In this document: positions 56,201 to 64,000 of the stretch, piece after piece
Layout: the number at the start of each line of letters is the position of its first letter
Numbering within the stretch: the stretch's first letter is position 1
Assembly (NCBI GenBank): GCA_037200985.1
Contig: JBBCGJ010000001.1
Span: 2,766,756-2,830,755, forward strand
Length of the DNA stretch: 64,000 nt
Source: Rhizomicrobium sp.
GTDB taxonomy: Bacteria > Pseudomonadota > Alphaproteobacteria > Micropepsales > Micropepsaceae
Reading direction: 5' to 3'
The notes under the pieces: model-generated
Database searches by the model: none
The model's input: the letters and a program-made list of their open reading frames with translations, nothing else
What the model was told of the DNA's origin: nothing
Made by a program: the position numbers and the translations under genes

Positions 56201-59200
56201 CGTCCTTCGCCGTGGCGGACAGGCCGCCGGCCAGGACCGCGCCGGACTGCGTGATGCCGCCGCCCGAAACCAGCGTCAGCAGGCCGCCAACCGACGTCGT
56301 GCCGACATTGACCGAGGTCGTGTCGGTGAAGTTCGCCGCGCCGGGCGTGTGGAAGGCGGCCGTGCCCGACACCGCGTTGGCCGCGTTGGTCAGGACGATA
56401 TTGCCCGAACTGGTCGCGACCGAGAGGCCGCCGGTCCGCAGCGCACCGCTCTGGCCGACCGCGCCGCCCGCCGACAGCGTCAGCGTGCCGCCGACGCTCG
56501 AAGCGCCGAGCGTCACGCCGGTCGAATCCGTCGCCGTCGCGTCGCTGCCGGTCGAAAGGACGAGCGTCGCGAACGCATTGCCGGCATTGTTCAAGACGAT
56601 GGCGCCGCCATTGGCGGTCGCGTTCAGGCCGCCGGCCAGGATCGCGCCGGACTGCGAGATACCGCCGCCCGAAACCAGCGTCAGCAATCCGCCGACGGAC
56701 GACGCGCCCACGGCCAGGGATGGCAGATCGGTGAACGACGCCGCGCCGGGCGTCGAGAAGCTCGCCGCGCCCGACACCGAATTTCCGGCATTCGTCAGGA
56801 CGATGTCGCCGGCGCTCGTCGTCACCGAGAGGCCGCCGCTCTGCAGCGCGCCGCTCTGGGCGACCGCGCCGCCCACCGACAGCGTCAGCGTGCCGCCGAC
56901 GCTCGAAGCGCCGAGCGTCACGCCGGTCGAATCCGTCACCGTCGCGTCGCTGCCGGTCGAAACCACCAGCGTTCCGAAGGCGTTGCCGCTGTTCGTCAGC
57001 ACGATGCTGCCGCCATTGGCCGTCGCGTCCAGGCCGCCGGCCAGGATCGCACCGGTCTGCGAGATGCCGCCGCCCGAAACCAGCGTCAGCAATCCGCCGA
57101 CGGACGACGCGCCCACCGTCAGGGACGACAGATCGGTGAAGCTCGCCGCGCCAGGCGTGTGGAACGATGCGGTGCCCGAAACCGAATTTCCGGCATTCGC
57201 CAGGACGATGTCGCCGGCGCTCGTCGTCACGCTGAGGCCGCCCGCCTGGATCGCGCCGCTCTGTCCGACCGCGCCGCCCGCCGTCAGCGTCAGCTTGCCG
57301 CCGACCGTGGAGGCGCCGAACGTCACGCCCGTCGAGTCGACGACCGTCGCGTCCTGGCCCGCCGCCGTGGAAAGCGTCAGGACCGCAAAGCTGTTGCCGC
57401 TATTCGTCAGGACGATGCCGCCGCCATTGACGGTCGCGTTCAGGCTCGCGGCATGGATCGCGCCGCTCTGCGCGATGCTTGCGGCATCGACCAGCGTCAG
57501 CGCACCACCGACATTCGCGCCGGAAATCGTGACGGCCGCCGAGTCCGTCACGCTCGCCTTGCCGGAGGCCGAAAGCCCCAGCGTCGCGAAGGCGTTGCCG
57601 GCATCGTTCAGGACGATGTCGCCGCCATTGGCGGTGGCGGAGAGGCCGCCCGCCTGGATCGCGCCGCTCTGGGAGATGCCGCCGGCCGAAACCAGCGTCA
57701 GCAATCCGCCCACCGACGAGGCGCCGACGCCGATCGCTTGCGTGTCGGTGAAGCGCGCCGCGCCGGGCGTGTGGAACGTCACCGTGCCCGCGACCGCGTT
57801 GCCCGCATTGTCGAGAGCGATATCGCCCGACGTGGTCGAAACCGCGAGGCCCGCGCTGTGCAGGGCGCCGGACTGGCCGATGGCGCCGCCCGCGGCAAGC
57901 GTCAGCCTGCCGCCGACCGTCGATGCGGCCAGCGTGACGCCGGTCGAATCCGTCACCGTCGCGTCGTTGCCGCCCGTCGTCGACAGCGCGAGCGTCGCAA
58001 AGGCGTTTCCGGCATCGGTCAGGACGATGGTGCCGTTCTTCGCGGTCGCGTTCAGTCCCGCCGCATGGATCGCGCCGGTCTGGGCGATCGCGGTTCCCGC
58101 GGTCAGCGTCAGCGTGCCGCCGACATTGGCGCTCGCCACCGTCAGCAGCGAGGCATGCGCGAAGGAGGCGTTGTCGCTTCCCGTGGTCGAGACCGTCAGC
58201 CCGCCGAACGCATTGCCGATATCGGTCAGGGTGATGGCGCCGGACGTCGTCGAGACGTTCAGGGCGCCGCTGGTGATCGCGCCGGTCTGCGTGATCGCGC
58301 CGCCGGCCAAAAGGGTGAGCGCGCCGGAGACGTTCGCGCCGCCGATCGAGACCGCCGTCGAATCCGTCACCGACGCGTCGTTGCCGCCGGCGGTGGAGAG
58401 AACGAGCGTCGCGAAACTGTTGCCCGTATCGGTCAGGACGATGGCGCCGCCATTCGCGGCCGCGTCCAGCCCGCCGGCCTGGATCGCGCCCGACTGCGTG
58501 ATGCCGCCGCCGGACACCAGCGTGAGCAGGCCTCCCACCGTGGTCGCGCCGAGACCGAAGGACGACGTGTCGGTGAACGACGCGGCGCCGGGCGTGTTGA
58601 AGCTCACCGTTCCGGTGACGGCGTTCCCGGCATCGGTCAGGACGATGTTGCCCGCGGTGGTGGTGACGCCGAGCCCCGCGCTGTGCAGCGCGCCCGACTG
58701 ACCCACGGCACCGCCGGCAACCAGCGTCAGCTTACCGCCGACAGTCGAGGCGCCGAGCGTGACGCCCGTCGAATCCGTGACCGTCGCATCGCCCGTGGCG
58801 GAGAGCGTCAGCGCCGCGAAACTGTTGCCGATATTCGTCAGGGCGATGCTGCCGTCATTGGCCGTCGCGTCCAGCCCCGCCGCCTGGATCGCGCCCGACT
58901 GCGTGATGCCGCCGCCGGAGACGAGCGTCAGCAGGCCGCCGACCGACGACGCGCCGACATCGAAGGACAGCGTGTCGGTGAAGCGCGCCGCCCCCGGCGT
59001 CGCGAACGTCACCGTTCCCGAGACCGCATTGCCGACATTGGCAAGGACGATATCGCCCGCCGTCGTCGAGGCCGCGAGGCCTGCGCTGTGCAGCGCCCCG
59101 CTCTGCGCGATGGTACCGCCCGCGGCGAGCGTCAGCTTGCCGCCGACGCCGGACGCCCCGAGCGTCACGCCCGTCGAATCCGTCACCGTCGCGTTGGCCC

Positions 59201-62200
59201 CCGTCGAAACGACGAGCGTGGCGAAGGAATTGCCGCTATCCGTCAGCACGATGCCGCCGCCATTGGCCGCGGCGGAGAGGCCGCCGGCGTGGATCGCGCC
59301 GGACTGCCCGATGCCGCCGCCGGAGACCAGGGTGAAGAGGCCGCCGACCGAGGAGGCGCCGACGGTCGCCGACAGCGAATCGGTGAAGCGCGCGGCGCCG
59401 GGGGTGTGGAACGCCGAGATGCCGGACACCGCGTTCGCCGCGTCGGTCAGGACGATGTCGCCGGACGTCGTCGTCACCGAAAGGCCGCCGCTCTGCAGCG
59501 CCCCGCTCTGCGCCACCGCGCCGCCGGCCGACAGGGTCAGCACCCCGCCGACGCTCGACGCGCCGAGCGTCACGCCCGTCGAGTCCGTCACCGTCGCGTT
59601 GCCGCCGGATGCCGTGGAGAGCGTGAGCGCGGCGAAGCTGTTGCCGCTGTTCGTCAGGACGATGCCGCCGCCCTGGGCCGTCGCGTTCAGCGATGCCGCC
59701 TGGATCGCGCCGCTCTGCGCGATGCCGACCGCGTCGACCAGCGTCAGGGCGCCGCCGACCGTCGCGCCGGCGATCGTCACCGCGGCCGAATCCGTCACGC
59801 TGGCGGCGCCGCCGGCCGAAAGGCTCAGAGTCGCGAAGGCGTTCCCGGTATTCGTCAGCACGATGTCGCCGGCATCGGCGGTCGCATTCAGGCTCGCGGC
59901 ATGGATCGCGCCGCTCTGCGTGATGCCCAGGCTGTCGATCAGCGTCAGGGCGCCGCCGACGGTCGCGCCGGCGATCGTCACCGCGGTCGAATCCGTCACG
60001 CCGGCGGCGCCGCTGGCCGAAAGGCTCAACGTCGCGAAGGCGTTGCCGGTGTTGTTCAGGACGATGTCGCCGCCATTGGCGGTGGCGGAAACGCCGCCCG
60101 CATGGATCGCGCCGCTCTGCCCGATGCCGCCGCCCGAGACCAGGGTCAGCAGCCCGCCGGACGTGGTGGCGCCGAGCGAGATGGATACCGTGTCGGTGAA
60201 GCTCACCGCGCCGGGCGCGCTGAACGTCGCCGTTCCCGCGACCGCATTGCCCGCCTGGGTGAGGGCGATGCCGCCCGCCGTCGTCGAAACCGCGAGGCTG
60301 GCGCTGTGCAGCGCGCCGCTCTGCGCGACGGCGCCGCCCGCGGAAAGCGTCAGCTTGCCGCCGACCGTCGAGGCGGCGAGCGTGACGGCGGTGGAATCCG
60401 TCACCGTCGCGTCATGACTGCCCGCGGTCGAAACGGCCAGCGTCGAGAACGCGTTGCCCGCATTCGTCAGCACGACCGTGCCGTTGTTCGCGGTGGCGTT
60501 CAGGCCCGCGGCATGGATCGCGCCGCCCTGGCCGATGCCCGTGCCCGCGACCAGCGTCAGCGTGCCGCCGACATTCGCGCTCGCGACCGACAGCCGCGCC
60601 GAATTCGTGACGGCGGCGTTGTCGCCGCCTTGCGTCGCGACCGTCAGTCCGGTGAAGACGTTGCCGGTGTCGGCCAGCGCGATGGCGCCCGACGTCGTCG
60701 AGACGTCGAGGGCGCCGACGAAGATCGCGCCGCTCTGCGTGATCGCGCCGCCCGCGGCAAGCGTGAGGTTGCCGCCCGAAAGCGCGGCGCCCGCGAGAGA
60801 GATGCTCTGGGGCGTCGTAAGATAGGCGCTGCCGCCGCTCGTCTGGAGCGTCAGCGAATTGACCGCCACCTGCAGCGGGGTGTTCGAATTGCCGATGCCG
60901 CCCGCCGTGGCGGTCAGCGAAAGATCGTCCGCGACGACCGCCGCGACGCCGGTGCTGCCGACCGAGGCGGCCGAGACGGTCGCGTCGCCCGATGTCGTAT
61001 TGGCCTCGAAGACGGACCCCGAACCGATCTGCGCGAATTGCGCGGGATTGGCGCCGCCGTTCAGCGCGACCGCGCCGAGCGCATGGACGTTCACCGGGCC
61101 GCCGCCGCTGCCGTGATAGCCGAGCTGGGCGTACCCATTGATGCCGGACAGGGTGAGACCGCCGGTGTAGACGTTGAGCGCACCGCCATGGCTGCCGACC
61201 GCGACATTGCCGCCCGCGGAGGCTCCGCCGACCGTGACCGCGCCGCCGCCATTGCCGTAGACGCCGGCGTCGCCGAAATGCGCCGCTTCGAGCGTGTGCC
61301 CGTCCCAGCCCGCGACCAGGTCGATCGCGCCGCTGCCGGCGTTCTGCACCGAGGACGCGAAGACGATATTGCCCTTGGCCAGGATGTCGAGCGTGTGGCC
61401 GCCGGTGTAGCTCACCGGCGCGCCGATGGTGAACGGACCCGTTCCCAGAATCTCGATCAGCGCGTCGCCGCCGCCCAGCACGCTGGACAGCGACGCTTCG
61501 ACGCCCGTAAGGCTCTGCGCCACGATCGTGAGATCGCCGGACTCGCCGCCCGATCCGCTCGCGCTGTTGCCGGCATAGGCCAGGTTCGGTCCGTTCGACA
61601 CGAATTGCAGGCCGCCGTCGACCGTGATGGCGATGTCGCCGCCGACGACGGCGTCCGCCGCGGCGCCGACGCCATTGCCGATACGCGCGACGCCGGTCCC
61701 CGAATTGGTCACCGCCATGCTGGCGCCATGCGTGGCGCCGCCGAGCACGGTCACGGCGATGTCGCCGGTCTGGCTGATGCCGCCGGTCGCCGTCGAGCCG
61801 GCGCCGGACTGGTAGCCGCCATTGCCGATATAGACGTCCGAACTCCCGCCCTCGCTCATCGTCAGCGTTCCGGCATGGCCGGTCGTGCCGACATTGACCG
61901 CGATGTCGCCGGAATAGGCGAGCGCGCCGGAGACCGTCAGGCCCATGGCGCTGCCGTCGCCGCCGTTTCCGATCCAGGCGCCCGCATTCGCATGCGCCGT
62001 GGTCAGGGACAGCGAATTGCCGGCATTGACCGTGATGTCGCCGCCGAACAGGACCGATCCCGCGATCGGGCCGTCCACGAAGGTGCTGCCGCCATTGCCG
62101 ATCTGGGTGGAACTGGAGTCCCAGCTCGACAGGAGGCTGACATCGGTCGCGTCGACCAGGATGTCGCTTGTGATCCGGGCGCTGCCGCTGCCGCCGATCA

Positions 62201-64000
62201 TCGCCGAGCTGTTCGAAGCGCCGGTGGCGAGGCTGACGGTGTTGCCGCTGACGGTGATGCTGCCGCCCACGTCGCTCTGCGTGCCGAAGCCGTTGCCGAT
62301 CTGCGCCCGCGTCGTGTCCGCTCCGGTCGACAAGACGACGTCTCCGGCCAGCGCGGTGACCGTGATGTCGCCGTCGACCGTCCCCAGCGCATTGAGCTGG
62401 CCGTTGCCGATCTTGGCCGCGGTGTTGGCGCCGGCGGCCGTGACGAAGACGCTGTGCCCGGCCGTGACCGCGATGTCGCCGGTGCTGCTGGTGGTTGCCG
62501 CGCCATAGCCGCCATTGCCGATGAGGGCGAAGACGAGCGAACCCGACGTCGTGACGGAGATGTCGTGCGCCGCCAGCGCCACGATGTCGCCGCCGCCATT
62601 GCCGGCATAGCCGAGCTGCGCGAAGCCGTTCGCGGCATTGACGTCGAGATCGTAGCCGAGCGCCGTCGTGGTGCCGCCGGCGCTGCCGAGCGCGGCCGTC
62701 CCGGCCGCGCCGCTGCCGCCGATGGTGAGCGTGCCGCCATGGTTGCCGTAGACGCCGTCGTCGGTGAAATGCGCCGCGTCGAAAGTGCTGCCGTCCCAGC
62801 CCGCGACCGCGTTGATCGCGCCCGATCCCGAATTCTGGACGGCGCCCGTGATCGTCAGGTCGCCGGTGCCGAGCAGGTTGAAGGTGTGCGCGCTGCTGTA
62901 GAGATACTGACCCGACAGCACGGTCGCCGCGCCGCTGTCGGTGACGGCGAGGGTGACGTCGCCGCCCACCAGATCGTGGGACAGCATGGCGTCGAGCGGC
63001 CCCTGATTGCCCAGATCGCCCGTGACGATCGTGACATTGCCGGTATTCGCGCCGCTGGCGAAATTGCCGATCCAGACGTTCTGCAGACCGTTGCCCGGCA
63101 CGAAGGACGTCGTGCCCGCGACCTGCACATCGATATTGCCGGTCGCGGTCCCGCTGACGTCGCCGTTCAGCGAGCCGTTGCCGATCAGGGCGTATTGCGT
63201 CGAGGCGCTGCCGCCGGTCAGCGTCAGGTCGCCGGTCGCGACGACCTGGATGTCACCGCCGCCGGTGCCGTGCCAGCCGAGCTGTGCATAGCCCGATCCG
63301 CCGCTCAGCACGATATCGTGGGAGAGCGCCGCGGTGAGGCCGCCGGCGCTGCCGGCCGCCACGTCGTCGCCGTCGATCGTCAGGACTGCACCGTGCAATC
63401 CATAGGCGTTGGCCGCGAGCAGCGCGGCGGCGTCGCCGAAGGTCTGCTCGTCCCAGCCGGCGACCATGACGACCTCGCCGGTGCCGGCGTTCTGGATCGA
63501 ACCGTTGATGAGCAGATCGGTCGGCGAGGCGATGGTGAAATTGTGCGGGCTGTTGTAGCTCATCCCGCCGAACGACACGCGGCCGTCATCGGGGTCGGAA
63601 TAGCCGAAGAAGACGTCGCCGCCGGTGTCGGCGCTGGTGCCGAGGTCGGCGATCAGGATGTCGCTCGGCACGAAACCGAAATCGGTGACGACCGCGACGT
63701 CGCCGCTCGCCTTGCCGGTGCCGCCGGTGGCGTTGCCGAGCCAGGCGCGCGCGCCGTCTTCGCCGTCGAGGAATTCGGTCGTGCCGGACCTGACCTCGAC
63801 GTCGATCTTGCCGCCGACGTCGCCGGTGACGTCGCCGTTGCGCGAGCCGTTGCCGATCATCGCATAGCCGGTCGCGCCGCTGCCGGCGTGCAGCGTCAGA
63901 TTGCCGGAGGCGAACACGTCGATTTCGCCGCCGCCCGTGCCGTGATAGCCGATCTGCGCGTAGTATCCGTCCGACGGCGCGATCGTCACGTCGTGGCTGA
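53220..64000 (-). CDS. Giant repetitive surface protein (filamentous-haemagglutinin-like), N-terminus outside window
   Basis: At least 3592 residues are visible, open to the right edge, so the start and any secretion (TPS) domain lie outside. The body is Gly/Ala/Ser/Thr/Val-rich, I see no cysteine, and the repeats suggest a long beta-helix. Two repeat types alternate: outer parts (63.9-60.8 and 55.4-53.7 kb) carry YAQIGNGG and NAGSGAINVVAGWDG units; the core carries SVGGLLTLVSGGGI and QSGAIQAGGL units. The C-terminus has a proline linker (TPPPPPGPL) and ends HGIPPADQDFSSWGNEALWQ. It probably forms an adhesin or biofilm fibre. The stop overlaps the CHAT start, making it the operon's upstream gene. 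Confidence 0.85.
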   Translation of the reverse strand, partial: SHDVTIAPSDGYYAQIGYHGTGGGEIDVFASGNLTLHAGSGATGYAMIGNGSRNGDVTGDVGGKIDVEVRSGTTEFLDGEDGARAWLGNATGGTGKASGDVAVVTDFGFVPSDILIADLGTSADTGGDVFFGYSDPDDGRVSFGGMSYNSPHNFTIASPTDLLINGSIQNAGTGEVVMVAGWDEQTFGDAAALLAANAYGLHGAVLTIDGDDVAAGSAGGLTAALSHDIVLSGGSGYAQLGWHGTGGGDIQVVATGDLTLTGGSASTQYALIGNGSLNGDVSGTATGNIDVQVAGTTSFVPGNGLQNVWIGNFASGANTGNVTIVTGDLGNQGPLDAMLSHDLVGGDVTLAVTDSGAATVLSGQYLYSSAHTFNLLGTGDLTITGAVQNSGSGAINAVAGWDGSTFDAAHFTDDGVYGNHGGTLTIGGSGAAGTAALGSAGGTTTALGYDLDVNAANGFAQLGYAGNGGGDIVALAAHDISVTTSGSLVFALIGNGGYGAATTSSTGDIAVTAGHSVFVTAAGANTAAKIGNGQLNALGTVDGDITVTALAGDVVLSTGADTTRAQIGNGFGTQSDVGGSITVSGNTVSLATGASNSSAMIGGSGSARITSDILVDATDVSLLSSWDSSSTQIGNGGSTFVDGPIAGSVLFGGDITVNAGNSLSLTTAHANAGAWIGNGGDGSAMGLTVSGALAYSGDIAVNVGTTGHAGTLTMSEGGSSDVYIGNGGYQSGAGSTATGGISQTGDIAVTVLGGATHGASMAVTNSGTGVARIGNGVGAAADAVVGGDIAITVDGGLQFVSNGPNLAYAGNSASGSGGESGDLTIVAQSLTGVEASLSSVLGGGDALIEILGTGPFTIGAPVSYTGGHTLDILAKGNIVFASSVQNAGSGAIDLVAGWDGHTLEAAHFGDAGVYGNGGGAVTVGGASAGGNVAVGSHGGALNVYTGGLTLSGINGYAQLGYHGSGGGPVNVHALGAVALNGGANPAQFAQIGSGSVFEANTTSGDATVSAASVGSTGVAAVVADDLSLTATAGGIGNSNTPLQVAVNSLTLQTSGGSAYLTTPQSISLAGAALSGGNLTLAAGGAITQSGAIFVGALDVSTTSGAIALADTGNVFTGLTVATQGGDNAAVTNSARLSVASANVGGTLTLVAGTGIGQGGAIHAAGLNATANNGTVVLTNAGNAFSTLAVSTAGSHDATVTDSTAVTLAASTVGGKLTLSAGGAVAQSGALHSASLAVSTTAGGIALTQAGNAVAGTATFSAPGAVSFTDTVSISLGATTSGGLLTLVSGGGIGQSGAIHAGGVSATANGGDIVLNNTGNAFATLSLSASGAAGVTDSTAVTIAGATVGGALTLIDSLGITQSGAIHAASLNATADAGDIVLTNTGNAFATLSLSAGGAASVTDSAAVTIAGATVGGALTLVDAVGIAQSGAIQAASLNATAQGGGIVLTNSGNSFAALTLSTASGGNATVTDSTGVTLGASSVGGVLTLSAGGAVAQSGALQSGGLSVTTTSGDIVLTDAANAVSGISAFHTPGAARFTDSLSATVGASSVGGLFTLVSGGGIGQSGAIHAGGLSAAANGGGIVLTDSGNSFATLVVSTGANATVTDSTGVTLGASGVGGKLTLAAGGTIAQSGALHSAGLAASTTAGDIVLANVGNAVSGTVTFATPGAARFTDTLSFDVGASSVGGLLTLVSGGGITQSGAIQAAGLDATANDGSIALTNIGNSFAALTLSATGDATVTDSTGVTLGASTVGGKLTLVAGGAVGQSGALHSAGLGVTTTAGNIVLTDAGNAVTGTVSFNTPGAASFTDTSSFGLGATTVGGLLTLVSGGGITQSGAIQAGGLDAAANGGAIVLTDTGNSFATLVLSTAGGNDASVTDSTAVSIGGANVSGALTLLAGGAITQTGAITSGALNVSTTSGAITLTDIGNAFGGLTVSTTGSDNASFAHASLLTVASANVGGTLTLTAGTAIAQTGAIHAAGLNATAKNGTIVLTDAGNAFATLALSTTGGNDATVTDSTGVTLAASTVGGRLTLAAGGAIGQSGALHSAGLAVSTTSGDIALDNAGNAVAGTVTFHTPGAARFTDTQAIGVGASSVGGLLTLVSAGGISQSGAIQAGGLSATANGGDIVLNDAGNAFATLGLSASGKASVTDSAAVTISGANVGGALTLVDAASIAQSGAIHAASLNATVNGGGIVLTNSGNSFAVLTLSTAAGQDATVVDSTGVTFGASTVGGKLTLTAGGAVGQSGAIQAGGLSVTTSAGDIVLANAGNSVSGTASFHTPGAASFTDLSSLTVGASSVGGLLTLVSGGGISQTGAILAGGLDATANGGSIVLTNSGNAFGTLVVSTGSDATVTDSTGVTLGASSVGGTLTLSVGGAVAQSGALQSGGLSVTTSAGDIVLTNAGNSVSGAASFSTPGAASFTDLPSLAVGASSVGGLLTLVSGGGISQSGAILAGGLNATANGGAIVLNNAGNAFATLVLSTGSDATATDSTGVTLGASSVGGTLTLSAGGAVGQSGALRTGGLSVATSSGNIVLTNAANAVSGTAAFHTPGAANFTDTTSVNVGTTSVGGLLTLVSGGGITQSGAVLAGGLSATAKDGSIVLTNSGNSFAALTLSSTGASTIVDSTGVTLGASSVGGKLTLTAGGAVGQSGALQSAGLAVTTTSGDIVLTDAANAVSGAVAFATPGAASFTDTTSVDVGATTVGGSLALVSGGGITQSGAILAGGLSATAKDGAIVLTNSGNAFGTLAVSTGSDATVTDATGVTLGASNVGGTLALTAGGAVAQSGALHSAGLNVSTTSGGIALTDLANAVSGIVQFSTPGAASFTDTLDLSVGGASVGGDLTLLSKGNVGFRRSVQSDSGAIVVVAGWDGVTTNAAQFGNSGVYGNGNGSVFIGGTGAAGDVDVGSKSGATTIYASNVNVLGANGGAQLGYHGAGGGAIRIVALHDLNVTAGAGSALVGNGSAGDDVAGNVTGDIDVRLGGDVVFTDAGNAIAWLGNVAHAGSETGNLVLVANGIDGSDDGRIGDIVTAAIVGGDVTLGLTGTEDLGPSTNYGYNSSHTFNLLAAGNVVFAGSIQNAGSGAINVVAGWDGHTLAPASFGQSGAFGNNGKGVIIGGALAGGGVAVGSASGTVSVYGASLALSAINGYAQLGFNGHGSGAIAVTTTGAVTLTGGGAGGAFAQIGNGGLKTSGSNSGDILIVAGGDIVLAAGAGGEAYVQIGHGGAESNTDASGYSNTGAIGLTAANLTVTAGTGAAAYAQIGQGGFKSGLGLAGGQAINSGNVSVTVAHQVSLTGKGVDAYAQIGNGGSQSNLNAAAAAGGTDSGVIVVSAPNGPGGAVTLTAGAGPNAYAQIGNGGYAVNSGPNATAANFTVTGDIAVTDLALTGSGDNGFAQIGNGDASRNSYGNVSGNIVIDANGLITYTQGTGIHSPATIGNFTGTGTAGGSIAGASPPSEITNDPSTIGVVVTTTANNRPNGDNPITTINTVVITEQDPNGGSAALVAHLEPTPPPPPGPLASLDDKNAESGANASDGATVVIADSLDGAKRAGATQSILAGMLSQMNPAGAGRTVHGIPPADQDFSSWGNEALWQ
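54650..63500 (-). repeat. Dispersed AGWDG-QLGYHG repeat units flanking the core array
   Basis: Five copies of a unit running from NAGSGAI and VAGWDG through VYGNGG to YAQLGYHGSGGG occur with their WDG codons near 63447, 62791, 61301, 55381 and 54719. The tail of a sixth sits at the window edge. They bracket the 405-bp array on both sides, suggesting modular growth of the protein by duplication of two distinct cassettes. Confidence 0.75.
55440..60830 (-). repeat. Tandem 405-bp coding repeats in the giant surface gene
   Basis: Equivalent bases of a GCGCC-centred motif occur at 55891, 56296, 56701 and 57106, and again at 58543, 58948 and 59353, each exactly 405 bp apart (135 residues). Each unit is two related halves of about 67 residues (an AGGAVAQSGAL half and an SGGGITQSGAI half). 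Near 57.5 and 58.1-58.3 kb extra or swapped halves break the phase. About thirteen units are present. Confidence 0.85.

Noticed and set aside
53733..60417. Very long open frames on the plus strand (55351-58701 and 58759-60417) rich in Pro, Val and Ser
   Set aside because: They are antisense to the giant repeat gene and exist because its repeats are GC-rich and phased. They have no start context or domain, and their repeats mirror the real frame.
55440..60830. Regular repeats considered as a CRISPR array or satellite
   Set aside because: The period is 405 bp, in frame, with no short direct repeats separated by unique spacers and no cas genes. It is a protein-coding repeat.

Overview
The window looks like chromosomal DNA of a high-GC alphaproteobacterium, probably from soil or decaying plant matter. 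The evidence is a hopanoid tailoring cluster (hpnIJK), an FdsGBA-type NAD formate dehydrogenase, a TonB receptor, a dense set of lignin-aromatic genes and an intergenic palindrome of the kind common in Rhizobiales-like genomes. The exact order cannot be fixed from sequence alone. No rRNA, tRNA, IS element, prophage or CRISPR array was seen.

Layout. 1-12 kb: mixed functions, with the N-terminus of an alpha-2-macroglobulin, a lipoprotein phosphoesterase, a small ECF-sigma module, a carotenoid-oxygenase-family enzyme divergent from a TetR regulator, two MFS transporters, SelO, a DUF885 peptidase and a DUF6491 protein. 12-23 kb: a feruloyl-CoA hydratase/lyase homologue with a VOC protein, then ACS, SnoaL, metF and fdsGBA, then a DAACS transporter. 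23-34 kb (minus strand): TonB receptor, then NTF2/SnoaL protein, lignostilbene dioxygenase, aldehyde dehydrogenase, LigW-like decarboxylase, then metF2, purU and a LigM-like O-demethylase. 34.7-41.8 kb (plus strand): three LigF-like glutathione transferases, an acyl-CoA ligase, a TauD-type dioxygenase, a LigD-like SDR and an MFS aromatic-acid transporter. 41.8-45.2 kb: hpnK-hpnJ-hpnI. 45.4-46.6 kb: a Gly/His-rich secreted protein and a DUF3307 protein. 46.6-64 kb (minus strand): a five-gene operon with four-base overlaps at three of its four junctions, running from a giant repetitive surface protein (over 3590 residues, running off the window) through a CHAT-TPR protease and a small secreted protein to a CHASE2 adenylate cyclase and a cyclic-nucleotide-gated MscS channel.

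How the genes fit together. The 23-34 kb block reads like a pathway: outer-membrane uptake, a possible LdpA-type diarylpropane lyase making a stilbene, cleavage of the stilbene to aromatic aldehydes, aldehyde oxidation, removal of a 5-carboxyl group, then tetrahydrofolate-dependent O-demethylation. The methyl group could leave as methyl-THF, through MetF, PurU and FdsGBA, to CO2 plus NADH. A ferulate branch (ACS plus hydratase/lyase) and a beta-aryl-ether branch (LigD-like SDR plus LigF-like GSTs) would feed the same intermediates. The last operon is a candidate envelope-to-cytoplasm signalling system in which cAMP made by one gene product could gate the channel encoded next to it.

Coordinates were read directly from the sequence. 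Functions rest on remembered family sequences and motifs; no database search was possible.
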